The notes: a model not told the origin generated them from the letters alone. A stretch of DNA of 32,891 nucleotides from an uncultured Oscillospiraceae bacterium (GCA_905234625.1 CAJOIC010000035.1:1-32891), one strand, 5' to 3'; shown: positions 26,056-32,807, counted from the first letter of the stretch. Made by a program: numbers and translations.

Positions 26056-28446
26056 ATGAAGAAACTACTCAGCATCCTCGTCGCTCTCGCCATGCTGATG
26101 TCCCTGGGGATCACGGCCATGGCGTCCGGCGAGCCCTCCGGCAGCCCCGAGGCGGCTCCCGCCCCCGCGGCGACGGTCCTCACGGAGCGGACCGAGTTCC
26201 CCGACGGGATCACCCTGACGTCGGACGGGCAGTATTCCGCCCCTGAGGGGTACTGCATCGTCATGACCGTGGACGGCGTCGTCATGGCTCAGAAGGCCGG
26301 GACCTACGCGGGCCCCGTGGTCTTCGAGATCGTGCCCCTGACCAGCAGCGCGGACAGCTCCCAGGAGTTCTCCACCCAGTCCATCCTGACGAAGGACGGG
26401 GAAGCGCTGTACGTGGCTGACTCCGCCGTCAGCGGCGCCTATGACGAAAACGGCATCTCCGGCGCGGACATCACCGCCGACTCGCCCAACATGAGCGTCG
26501 TCACCGTGGTCAACGGCGAGTACCGCATCGACGATTCCACCTTCCACATCCTCCAGACCGGCGACCACGCCTCCGGCGGCAACGACTTCACCGGCGACGG
26601 CTGCGCGGTGGCCGTGACCGGGGACAGCACCGTGTTCCTGAAGAACGTTACCATCACCGGCGACGGCGTGACCCGCACCGCCCTCTTCGGCGGTCTGAGC
26701 ACCCACGACGCCTATCCCACCATCTACGTATCCGACTCCACCCTCACCTCCACCGGCGACCCGGAGGGCGAGGACTGTGCGGTCTGGGTCCTGGGTCTGC
26801 ATGGCGTGGTGCGTACCTGCCAGTTCTGCGACTACTATGACAACTACTACTACAACACCGTCATCAACTCCTTCGGCTGGGCCTCCCTGTCCGTGGACGG
26901 CACGGAGAACCCCAACGCGGAGGATCTGACGGAGCTCAACGGCGCCTTCGTGGACGGCAAGGGCTACGCCAATCCCGACGGTTCCATCATGACCGTGGCG
27001 GAGTTCGCCGTGGCGGCCACCGGCCTGACGGACGAGTATCTGTCTAAGCTCGCCGCCGTGAAGTCCGAGGAGGACATGGTGGCTCTGCCCCAGACCAATG
27101 ACACCAGCCTCTACTACTTTGCCGGCAAGAACACCCTCATCGGCTCCGACCTCATCATCACCGATATGGATCAGGGCCGCACCGGCTATTCCAGCTACTC
27201 CATCGGCGCCAACATCAACGTCTACTCCGGCTGCAACGTCCAGGCGGATTACGGAAACGTTGAGGCCAACGAGTACGCCTCCTCCGCCTATGTCAACGGC
27301 ACCGTGGTGGACGCCCGCAAGAGCATCGTCATGTGCCACTCCAACGCCGGCGGCATCACCTTCGTCTCCGACGCGGATCTGACCGCGGGCGAGGTGGCCT
27401 TCATCTACAAGGGCACCGGCTCCGGCTACACCCAGGAGGCTCTGGACCCCAACGCCGCCTCCGGCGGCATGATGATGATGGGCGCCACGGGCTCCAACCT
27501 GTACGTCCGTGATTCCAAGATCACCGCTCCCGTGCTTGTCCTGGCCTTCGACTCCGACGATCCCGGCGGACTGGGTACCCAGGTCATCGAGCTGGACGAC
27601 TCCATCGCGCCCAAGGACGAGTCCTTCGACGTTACCAACGCCGACAACTGGGGTCCCGCCAGCACCATGTGGGCGGAGGGCGGCTACAGCTACAACGAGG
27701 CCGTCCAGGCTTACTTCCAGGACTGCCGTGACGATACGGCCCTGGAGGGCGATATCTTCAACTGCCACCAGTTCACCTCCAAGAACCTGGTCCTCACCCT
27801 GGACAACTCTGAGCTGACCGGCGTCATCTCCTCCGGCTGGTGCGAGCATGACGTAGACATCATCGACCGCACTCTCGGCGCCTTCGACGAGGATTACGTC
27901 GGCGAGGACGGCCTGCGCTACGGCAACCGCGAGAACCTGGGTCAAGTCGCCTGCTATCCCGCGGAGACCGTGAACAACGGCGTCATCCTGACCCTGGTGA
28001 ACGGCGCCGTATGGAACGTCACCGAGACCAGCTACGTCTCCGTCCTGAACGTGGACGCCACCTCCACCGTGAACGGCACCGTCACCGTCCTGGACAGCGG
28101 CATCATCATGGTCGAGCCCGCCGCGTCCTCCGGCGAGGCCGCCCCCGCCGCGGAAGAGGCGGTCCCCGCCACCGACGGCACCGAGAACCAGGGCAACACC
28201 CTGGGCGGCACGGCCCAGCCCTCCTCCGAGGAGGAGTACAACGGCTACGAGGACTACCTGCGGGCCTTCATGGAGACCTATGACGGCCCCGGGGACGGCT
28301 CCGGCTTCGACGACGGCGCCCGGGCCATGGCCATCGGCGAGCTGGACAGCGTGGGCTTCGGCGCGGACGTGAACGCCTTCCCCTTCGAGATGTTCGTCAC
28401 CCAGTTCGGCGCGCTGGACTTCGCCGCCTGGAGCGCTCAGAACTGA
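26056..28446 (+). CDS. Large secreted beta-helix-like protein
   Basis: A 796-aa exported protein. The N-terminus is a Sec signal peptide (MKKLLSILVALAMLMSLG) with likely cleavage after AMA near residue 23; no lipobox, so it should be released or held by other means. After a SGEPSGSPEA linker comes a small domain (FPDGITLTSDGQY), then many short strands rich in Gly, Thr, Asn and Val (NDFTGDGCAVAVTGDSTVFLKNVTITGDG in pieces: GCAVAVTGDST, VFLKNVTITGDG; YPTIYVSDSTLTSTGD; LVLTLDNSELTGV; WNVTETSYVSVLNV), typical of a right-handed beta-helix. An acidic Ala/Glu-rich linker and a C-terminal acidic tail follow; no sortase motif or membrane anchor. Strong ribosome site GAGGAGG. Function unknown; related in style to the lipoprotein at 772. 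Confidence 0.8.
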   Translation: MKKLLSILVALAMLMSLGITAMASGEPSGSPEAAPAPAATVLTERTEFPDGITLTSDGQYSAPEGYCIVMTVDGVVMAQKAGTYAGPVVFEIVPLTSSADSSQEFSTQSILTKDGEALYVADSAVSGAYDENGISGADITADSPNMSVVTVVNGEYRIDDSTFHILQTGDHASGGNDFTGDGCAVAVTGDSTVFLKNVTITGDGVTRTALFGGLSTHDAYPTIYVSDSTLTSTGDPEGEDCAVWVLGLHGVVRTCQFCDYYDNYYYNTVINSFGWASLSVDGTENPNAEDLTELNGAFVDGKGYANPDGSIMTVAEFAVAATGLTDEYLSKLAAVKSEEDMVALPQTNDTSLYYFAGKNTLIGSDLIITDMDQGRTGYSSYSIGANINVYSGCNVQADYGNVEANEYASSAYVNGTVVDARKSIVMCHSNAGGITFVSDADLTAGEVAFIYKGTGSGYTQEALDPNAASGGMMMMGATGSNLYVRDSKITAPVLVLAFDSDDPGGLGTQVIELDDSIAPKDESFDVTNADNWGPASTMWAEGGYSYNEAVQAYFQDCRDDTALEGDIFNCHQFTSKNLVLTLDNSELTGVISSGWCEHDVDIIDRTLGAFDEDYVGEDGLRYGNRENLGQVACYPAETVNNGVILTLVNGAVWNVTETSYVSVLNVDATSTVNGTVTVLDSGIIMVEPAASSGEAAPAAEEAVPATDGTENQGNTLGGTAQPSSEEEYNGYEDYLRAFMETYDGPGDGSGFDDGARAMAIGELDSVGFGADVNAFPFEMFVTQFGALDFAAWSAQN

Positions 28447-28455
28447 TACTGATTC

Positions 28456-28642
28456 CGAATTAAAAGATTTAATTCGTGATGCGAATGCTGCGCATTCTGT
28501 CTTTGTGCTAATGCACAAAGACCCGTCTCATACACTCCCCGACGTGGTGACGGAAGTGCCGCGAGCGCCGCAGCGCGAGACGGTATAAAAAGCTTATTCA
28601 AGCTTTTTAACGGGGAGTAGTATGACCCCGCGGTAAACGCGG
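28456..28642. other. Dense array of stem-loops (candidate structured RNA or palindromic element)
   Basis: No gene is visible in this gap. It instead holds consecutive perfect hairpins: CGAATTAAA/TTTAATTCG (28456-28476), GAATGC/GCATTC (28483-28497), GTCTTTGTGC/GCACAAAGAC (28499-28522), TAAAAAGCTT/AAGCTTTTTA (28586-28609) and CCGCG/CGCGG (28628-28642). A 14-bp stem with one bulge pairs 28528-28541 (TCATACACTCCCCG) with 28611-28625 and encloses the fourth hairpin. A 7-bp pairing CCGTCTC (28523-28529) with GAGACGG (28577-28583) crosses it, so the two are either a pseudoknot or alternatives. It directly follows the 26056 gene, so on the plus strand it would be a 3' UTR. Confidence 0.7.
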
Positions 28643-28656
28643 AAAACCAGAATAAA

Positions 28657-28691
28657 AGATCCAGCCTCCGGCAGCGCCGGGGGCTGGATCT
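28657..28691. terminator. Bidirectional terminator
   Basis: A 15-bp stem (28657-28671 with 28677-28691, one T-G pair) with loop CAGCG. The minus strand has TTTTATT after it, so it strongly ends the leftward phosphoesterase transcript; the plus strand has TCTGTTTTG. Confidence 0.87.
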
Positions 28692-28730
28692 CTGTTTTGT
28701 GATGCCCGGAAGCGGAGGACGCGATCGGCG

Positions 28731-29489
28731 TCATCCCTCCGGAAGGAGATATACGATCTCCATGGGATTATTGATCCGCGGGAAGCCCGCGGTATTGGCA
28801 AGACCTCTGCTGATCACCAGCCGTCCGTCATGGACGCCGGCGGTGAGCTTGGGCCACAGGCCCTGCCCCGGCGCGTAGACGCCCCGGCCGAAAAAGCGCC
28901 ACTGCCCGCCGTGGGCGTGTCCGCTGAGGATAAGGTCGATGTCCCGCCCGGCGAGATACTCCGGGTAGTATTCCGGGTGGTGGCAGAGCAGGAGCTTAAA
29001 GCCCTCCTGCTTCTCAAAATCGGAGAGCCAGCCCGTGTCCGGCGGGCCCTGGATGCGGTGGCCGTACCGGGGATAGCGCTCCGCCTTCCCCGTGCGGAAG
29101 GCCCGATACTTCAGGACCCAGCCGGAGGTCTGTCCGCCGACGACCATGCCGTTCCATGTGGTCCAGCTGTCGTCCAGGAGGGTGACGCCGGTATCCCGGA
29201 TGCGGTCCCAATCCTCGCCGCACAGGAGCCACTCGTGGTTGCCGACAGAGAGAAAGGTCGGCGCGATCCCGGCACAGGCCCGGAGCAGGGGCAGGATGTT
29301 TTTCTGTTCATCCACCACAAGGCCGCCGTTTTCCGGGCGGTCGCTCATGATGATATCCCCGGCGACGGCGATGAGGTCGGGCCTGTTCCGCTCAAGGGAG
29401 TCCGCAATGGGCCGGAAGGGACAGCCATGGGTGTCCGTCACCAGGGCGATACGGCCCGGCGTGCGAACCGTATAAAAGGTATCCTTCAC
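28731..29489 (-). CDS. Calcineurin-like metallophosphoesterase (YkuE-like)
   Basis: A 252-aa two-metal phosphoesterase. All metal-site motifs are present in order: ALVTDTHG (D-x-H), VAGDIIMSD, GNHEWL, HHPEYYPEYL and SGHAHGGQWR. The closing GVYAPGQGLWPKLTAGVHDGRLVISRGLANT (in pieces: KLTAGVH, LVISRGLANT) matches the YkuE/YaeI subfamily, some of which hydrolyse lipid-linked substrates such as UDP-diacylglucosamine analogues. It lacks an N-terminal membrane anchor here, so it is probably cytoplasmic. It starts 6 bp after the permease stop and is thus co-transcribed. The link with the permease may be incidental. Confidence 0.9.
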   Translation of the reverse strand: MKDTFYTVRTPGRIALVTDTHGCPFRPIADSLERNRPDLIAVAGDIIMSDRPENGGLVVDEQKNILPLLRACAGIAPTFLSVGNHEWLLCGEDWDRIRDTGVTLLDDSWTTWNGMVVGGQTSGWVLKYRAFRTGKAERYPRYGHRIQGPPDTGWLSDFEKQEGFKLLLCHHPEYYPEYLAGRDIDLILSGHAHGGQWRFFGRGVYAPGQGLWPKLTAGVHDGRLVISRGLANTAGFPRINNPMEIVYLLPEG

Positions 29490-29495
29490 GGGGCT

Positions 29496-30959
29496 TCAGT
29501 CGGCGGCGGAGAAGAACCGATGCTCCTGGATGTAGAAGACAAGACCGATGGCGATCCAGACGATCAGCATGATATAGCTTTCCTTGCCGAAGTGGACGCC
29601 GGATAGCCCGGGGATGGGGATGAGCTGCAGGATCATGAACGCCACGCTGAAGACCACGCCCGTGACCGCCATAGCCTTGAGGAACGGGGTGCCGTCCCCG
29701 TGCCGCTTCACCGTGATCAGGGTGCTGGCACAGGTGAAGAAATAGCCGATGCTGGCGCCGATGGCGCTCATGTCGACGAACCATCCCAGGGCCTCGCGGC
29801 CGAGGATCGGACCGGACAGGCTCACGATGATGCAGAAGATCATGGCGTTCTTGGGCGTGCCGTATTTACCGTCCACCCGGCCGAACCACGCGGGGAGATA
29901 TCCGTCGCGGCTCATGGAATACATGAGGCGGGAGGACGCGAGGTAGAAGCCCATGATGCCGGAGAGGACGGCGCAGCTGACACCCACGCCGATCAGGACC
30001 TTGCCGAAGGTCCCCAGAAGCTCCTCCGCCGCCACCAGAAGCACCCAGTCGCCGGCCATGACCCGGTCCGGCCAGTTCTCCAGGGCCGCCGCGGCAACGG
30101 TATTGTTGCTGGTATAAACGAAGCAGCCGAAAACAATGGCGACGATCATGATGCCGGAGACCTTTTTGAAGGAGAAGTTGAACTCCTCCGCCGCCTGGGG
30201 GATGGCGTCGAAGCCGACATACGCCCAGGGCGCGATGGCAAAGGTGGCGAGGATGGCGCTCATGACTCCGGCCGTACCGCGGTGGGCATATTGTCCGATC
30301 TCCGCCGTGGTGGCTCCGGCCGCCATGGCGGCGCTTTTATCGAAGCCCCAGACGGGCTGCATGTTGATCCCCTTCGCCTTCGCGCTGAAGATGCCCGCCA
30401 TGCACAGGGTGAACACGCAAACCACCAGCAGGGACGACAGGACCGTCTGCACAAAGGCAGCCTTCTGCACACCGATGATGTTCAGATACCCGAACAGTAT
30501 CAGGATCGCCATGGCGAACAGCATCTCGCCCATATAGATATCAAATCCCGCGATAGTATAGTGGAAGCCGAATTTCAGGATGTCCGCCGTTCCGTCCAGG
30601 CCGTCCACGATCAGGCCGATGGCGGTGCTGTTCATGGGGACGTTGGTCAGATAGGCCACCACCAAGAACCAGCCGCAGATGAAGGCCATGTTCTTGCCGA
30701 AGCAGTTTTTGGTGAAGGTGAACTCGCCGCCGGCCTTCGGATACTTCGGCACCATATAGGCATAGCTGAACGCGATGATGATCATGACCAGCGCGCCGAG
30801 GATCATGGCGATGGCCGTACCGGCTACGCCGGAATTGGGCAGGAATTTCTTGCCGGGGTTGATGAACGAGCCCCAGCCGATCACGCAGCCGAAGGCGATC
30901 GCCCAAACATGCATGGGATTGAGCTTCCGCTGAAGCCCGGCTTCCTTTTTGTTTTCCAT
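29496..30959 (-). CDS. APC-superfamily amino-acid permease
   Basis: A 487-aa integral membrane transporter with about 12-14 hydrophobic segments. Segment 1 has AFGCVIGWGSFINPGKKFL, the unwound G-x-G substrate site of the APC fold; then YPKAGGEFTF, a classic APC signature before helix 3, and WAYVGFDAIPQAAEEFN around helix 6. The frame stays open far upstream to 31223, but that stretch crosses a promoter and a terminator; the ATG at 30959 has AAGAAGGA upstream and starts the family homology. First gene of an operon with the phosphoesterase. The substrate is not deducible. Confidence 0.92.
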   Translation of the reverse strand: MENKKEAGLQRKLNPMHVWAIAFGCVIGWGSFINPGKKFLPNSGVAGTAIAMILGALVMIIIAFSYAYMVPKYPKAGGEFTFTKNCFGKNMAFICGWFLVVAYLTNVPMNSTAIGLIVDGLDGTADILKFGFHYTIAGFDIYMGEMLFAMAILILFGYLNIIGVQKAAFVQTVLSSLLVVCVFTLCMAGIFSAKAKGINMQPVWGFDKSAAMAAGATTAEIGQYAHRGTAGVMSAILATFAIAPWAYVGFDAIPQAAEEFNFSFKKVSGIMIVAIVFGCFVYTSNNTVAAAALENWPDRVMAGDWVLLVAAEELLGTFGKVLIGVGVSCAVLSGIMGFYLASSRLMYSMSRDGYLPAWFGRVDGKYGTPKNAMIFCIIVSLSGPILGREALGWFVDMSAIGASIGYFFTCASTLITVKRHGDGTPFLKAMAVTGVVFSVAFMILQLIPIPGLSGVHFGKESYIMLIVWIAIGLVFYIQEHRFFSAAD

Positions 30960-30983
30960 ATCAATGTCCTTCTTTCCCGTTTG

Positions 30984-31009
30984 CGGACATCCCCGGTCAG
31001 GGACGTCCG
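30984..31009 (-). promoter_or_regulatory. Leader hairpin upstream of the permease ribosome site
   Basis: On the minus-strand RNA CGGACGTCCC pairs with GGGATGTCCG (10 bp, one G-U), loop TGACCG. The distal arm (ATGTCC) is also complementary to GGACAT at the ribosome binding site of the permease gene, so an alternative fold could hide the site. The rest of the 302-bp gap between the permease and the gene at 31262 holds the promoter at 31054-31082, an AAATAGT/ACTATTT inverted repeat, a CCGGAG-rich palindrome near 31133-31150 and the terminator at 31178-31220; no gene is seen. Confidence 0.4.
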
Positions 31010-31053
31010 GCGCCGTACCAGACGCCGCACGACAAGTGTTCATAACAATGTAT

Positions 31054-31082
31054 ATAATACCTATAAATTGAACGTTTGTCAA
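31054..31082 (-). promoter_or_regulatory. Promoter of the permease operon
   Basis: On the minus strand TTGACA (31077-31082, perfect), 17 bp, TATTAT (31054-31059). Its -35 box is part of TTGA-N7-TCAA symmetry (31068-31082), a possible operator. Confidence 0.85.
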
Positions 31083-31177
31083 CACCAATATAACATCAAT
31101 TAAATAGTAAAGCGTATAACTGTTCACTATTTCCGGAGAGGCCTCCGGAGCCCCATCCGGGGAAGCATCATAATATA

Positions 31178-31220
31178 AAATCATGGCAGAAGCATCAATG
31201 AGGTACTTCCGCCATGATTT
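31178..31220 (-). terminator. Terminator of the secreted SnoaL-like gene
   Basis: 15-bp stem with one mismatch (31178-31192 with 31206-31220), 13-base loop, followed on the minus strand by TTTTATATT. It lies about 40 bp after the stop of the gene at 31262. Confidence 0.82.
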
Positions 31221-31261
31221 CATTTTGTTTTTCTAACGCTTTTGTATCAGATCTGGGCGCG

Positions 31262-32221
31262 TTACTGTGCGGCGTACCAGGCGTTCAGATCAATGCCGTT
31301 CGCAGCATACTCCTCTGCGGTGGGGCCGAAGCTCGGATCGTCAAAGCTCCAGGTCTCATAAGGCACGGGGATGGGGATGACCTCCATCTCGCTGCGCAGG
31401 CGATCCACAGAATACTGTGTATACTGCGGGCTGGAGAGATAATCGTAGCGCGTGAAGGTGTCGATCTCGGCAATGTCCTTCTGATCGCTGGTGGTGATCG
31501 TGGTGGTCTCGGGCTTTGCGGCCGCGGTCCCGCCGGTGCTTCCACTCGGCTCACCGGAGCCGCCGGAGCTGCCCAGCTCTACAAAGAAGCCGCCGCCGAA
31601 GTCGGTGTACATATGCAGATGCCAGAGCTTCCAGCCGCCTTCCTCCTTCACGAAGTCGGCGCCGTAGGCCTCCCACATGGCGCTGGCCCCGCCGTTGGTC
31701 TCCTTGATCATGCCGGGAGAGTACCAGAAGCCCTTGGCTGTCTTGCCGTCTGCGGCAACCTCGATGATACTGGTGGTGGTGACGTGCAGCAGAAGCTGGC
31801 CCACGCCGCCATAGACCTCCAGGATCTCGTCGTCGGTCCAGTCGGAGATATCGATGCCGTTCTGCTGGCAGTAGCGTTTGGCGCTGGAGAGCCAGGATTC
31901 GTCATGGCCTTCCACATAACCGTCCCAAATAGCGCCAAAGCCGAGCATAAAGCCCTGGTTCTGACCAAAGGAAGCCGTCTCGCGGTTTTCCTTCTCCTGG
32001 ACCCAGATCTCTTCCATCTCGTCCCGGTGCTCGCCGTAGCAGTGGTACATCACATGCCGGCTCATGATGTTCTGGATATCCACCGCATCCTGCGCCCGCC
32101 GGGCCTCAGCCAGCATAGCGTCGATCTCCTCGTCGGTGTAGGCGAAGGCGCCGATACCGAGAGAGGCGATAAGCGCAAATACGCACGCCAGACTGAGAAT
32201 GATCTTCCAGGTTTTTTTCAT
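31262..32221 (-). CDS. Secreted SnoaL/NTF2-like protein with C-terminal extension
   Basis: A 319-aa exported protein. The ATG at 32221 has GGGAGG at 7 bases and starts a signal peptide (MKKTWKIILSLACVFALIA) with cleavage after AFA near residue 27; the frame is open upstream but without a ribosome site. The mature part begins with TDEEIDAMLAEARRAQDAVDIQNIMSRH (in pieces: DAVDIQNIMSRHVMYH), then GKTAKGFWYSPG and GGWKLWHLHMYTDFGGGF, the pattern of the SnoaL/NTF2-like cone fold. A SGEPSGSTGG linker joins a C-terminal region ending in PVPYETWSFDDPSFGPTAEEY (pieces) and NAWYAAQ. SnoaL folds include dehydratases, isomerases and binding proteins; catalysis here is not established. Confidence 0.82.
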   Translation of the reverse strand: MKKTWKIILSLACVFALIASLGIGAFAYTDEEIDAMLAEARRAQDAVDIQNIMSRHVMYHCYGEHRDEMEEIWVQEKENRETASFGQNQGFMLGFGAIWDGYVEGHDESWLSSAKRYCQQNGIDISDWTDDEILEVYGGVGQLLLHVTTTSIIEVAADGKTAKGFWYSPGMIKETNGGASAMWEAYGADFVKEEGGWKLWHLHMYTDFGGGFFVELGSSGGSGEPSGSTGGTAAAKPETTTITTSDQKDIAEIDTFTRYDYLSSPQYTQYSVDRLRSEMEVIPIPVPYETWSFDDPSFGPTAEEYAANGIDLNAWYAAQ

Positions 32222-32254
32222 GGTCGTTCCTCCCGTTTCATAAAATGTGTTTAT

Positions 32255-32286
32255 ATTATAACACAGAAGTGTTAATACTGTATTAA
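32255..32286 (-). promoter_or_regulatory. Promoter with two overlapping palindromes upstream of the SnoaL-like gene
   Basis: On the minus strand TATAAT lies at 32255-32260, about 34 bp before the start; no good -35 is seen, suggesting an activated promoter. Over it are two perfect inverted repeats, TAACAC-AGAA-GTGTTA (32259-32274) and TTAATAC-T-GTATTAA (32272-32286), sharing three bases. They would bind dimeric regulators at the -10 and -35 positions. Confidence 0.55.
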
Positions 32287-32291
32287 GAAGA

Positions 32292-32399
32292 TCATATTTT
32301 TGTGAACAGTTTTCTCTGCTGGGCAAACGCCTCCCGGTGCAGCGTTTTCATGACACGGCAGTACTTCGTCCCCGGTGAAAGCTCGCCCCCCTCCCGCAA
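32292..32399 (-). pseudogene. Short open frame, possible gene remnant
   Basis: An open frame of 35 codons from a TTG at 32399 to a TGA at 32292-32294; it includes ELSPGTKYCRVMKTLH and REAFAQQRKLF. The composition looks protein-like, and there is a GGGAGG-like stretch nearby, but there is no upstream ATG and no relative that I recognise. It may be the tail of a decayed gene or chance. Confidence 0.2.
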
Positions 32400-32405
32400 T
32401 CAGCA

Positions 32406-32444
32406 AGGACCCTGTCACATTCCCAAACGAATGGACAGGGTCCT
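32406..32444. other. Stem-loop without T-tract, downstream of the micropeptide genes
   Basis: Perfect 11-bp stem AGGACCCTGTC (32406-32416) with 32434-32444, one bulged base, then an inner 5-bp stem CATTC/GAATG and loop CCAAAC. Neither side has a T-run, so it is not a standard Rho-independent terminator. It begins 43 nt after the second peptide's stop on the minus strand and may be a 3' RNA-stabilising or processing element. Confidence 0.65.
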
Positions 32445-32487
32445 AATTGATATCCTGTATTTTCATTTTCTCTGACTCCATAGCCGA

Positions 32488-32544
32488 TTATTTGTGAGCG
32501 CAGATCTCGAAATACTCTTCCAGGAACTTCTCCAGCTTCCTCAT
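32488..32544 (-). CDS. 18-residue micropeptide, copy 2
   Basis: Encodes MRKLEKFLEEYFEICAHK. The ATG at 32544 has AAAGGAGG 9 bases upstream. It is nearly identical to the peptide encoded at 32589-32645; the two genes differ at seven bases, six at synonymous third positions and one giving Lys to Arg at residue 2. That pattern is strong evidence that the peptide is translated and selected. Hydrophobic residues at 4, 7, 8, 11, 12 and 14-16 would form one face of an amphipathic helix; there is one Cys (15) and no signal peptide. Leaderless amphipathic peptides include cytolysins (phenol-soluble modulins), and short peptides can be signals or RiPP precursors. I recognise no family. Confidence 0.78.
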   Translation of the reverse strand: MRKLEKFLEEYFEICAHK

Positions 32545-32588
32545 GATCGCCTGCCTCCTTTCCGTGCAGATCGTATGGCGTTATCGAT

Positions 32589-32645
32589 TTACTTGTGGGC
32601 GCAGATCTCGAAGTACTCCTCCAGGAACTTTTCGAGCTTCTTCAT
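32589..32645 (-). CDS. 18-residue micropeptide, copy 1
   Basis: Encodes MKKLEKFLEEYFEICAHK. The ATG at 32645 has AAGGAGG 8 bases upstream, and a promoter with extended -10 lies at 32689-32717. It is the promoter-proximal member of a tandem pair; the second copy starts 44 bp after its stop, again with its own ribosome site. Net charge is about zero (four Lys, four Glu, one His), with a sharp amphipathic pattern. The nearby genes on the same strand are a secreted SnoaL-like protein downstream and an unidentified gene upstream. No modification enzyme, peptidase or dedicated transporter is seen within the window, but the right edge is only 250 bp away. Confidence 0.8.
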   Translation of the reverse strand: MKKLEKFLEEYFEICAHK

Positions 32646-32683
32646 GGTTTTCGCCTCCTTCGTGTCCGTCTTTTTTCTTTCTG

Positions 32684-32747
32684 GCTATACTATAGCACGG
32701 AAGCTTAAGATAGTAAAATACTATGATGATTGTGTCATTCATACTAT
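32684..32747 (-). promoter_or_regulatory. Palindrome-rich promoter of the micropeptide genes
   Basis: On the minus strand TTTACT (32712-32717), 17 bp, TATAGT (32689-32694) with extended -10 TGC. The -10 box lies in a perfect palindrome GCTATA-C-TATAGC (32684-32696), and the -35 box in ATAGTA-AAA-TACTAT (32710-32724). The heptamer ATACTAT occurs at 32687, 32718 and 32741 on the plus strand. Repeated sites covering both promoter boxes point to a dedicated regulator. Confidence 0.6.
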
Positions 32748-32762
32748 TTACATATGATAAGA

Positions 32763-32804
32763 CCATCCCCGCTCCGGCAACATCACGCGCAGGAGCGGGG
32801 ACGG
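32763..32804 (-). terminator. Terminator of the gene entering from the right edge
   Basis: 13-bp GC-rich stem (32763-32775 with 32792-32804, one A-C mismatch that becomes G-U on the minus-strand RNA), 16-base loop, followed on the minus strand by TCTTAT. It separates the partial gene from the micropeptide promoter. Confidence 0.75.
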
Positions 32805-32807
32805 TTC

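Noticed and set aside
26065-28518. 817-codon open frame antisense to the second secreted protein
   Set aside because: Same GC-skew artefact; the plus-strand frame has a signal peptide, ribosome site and promoter.
30960-31223. 88-codon N-terminal extension of the amino-acid permease
   Set aside because: It crosses a perfect TTGACA-17-TATTAT promoter and the terminator of the upstream gene; the internal ATG at 30959 has a ribosome site.
32488-32645. Possible CRISPR-like or other non-coding direct repeat
   Set aside because: Only two copies, and their differences fall almost entirely at synonymous codon positions, which points to coding genes.
32494-32757. 87-codon rightward open frame opposite the micropeptides
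   Set aside because: No ribosome site or promoter on that strand; ends in AT-rich promoter DNA.
32581-32766. 61-codon leftward open frame across the micropeptide promoter and copy 1
   Set aside because: Out of frame with the conserved peptide, no ribosome site, and it spans promoter palindromes; the 18-codon frame explains the substitution pattern better.
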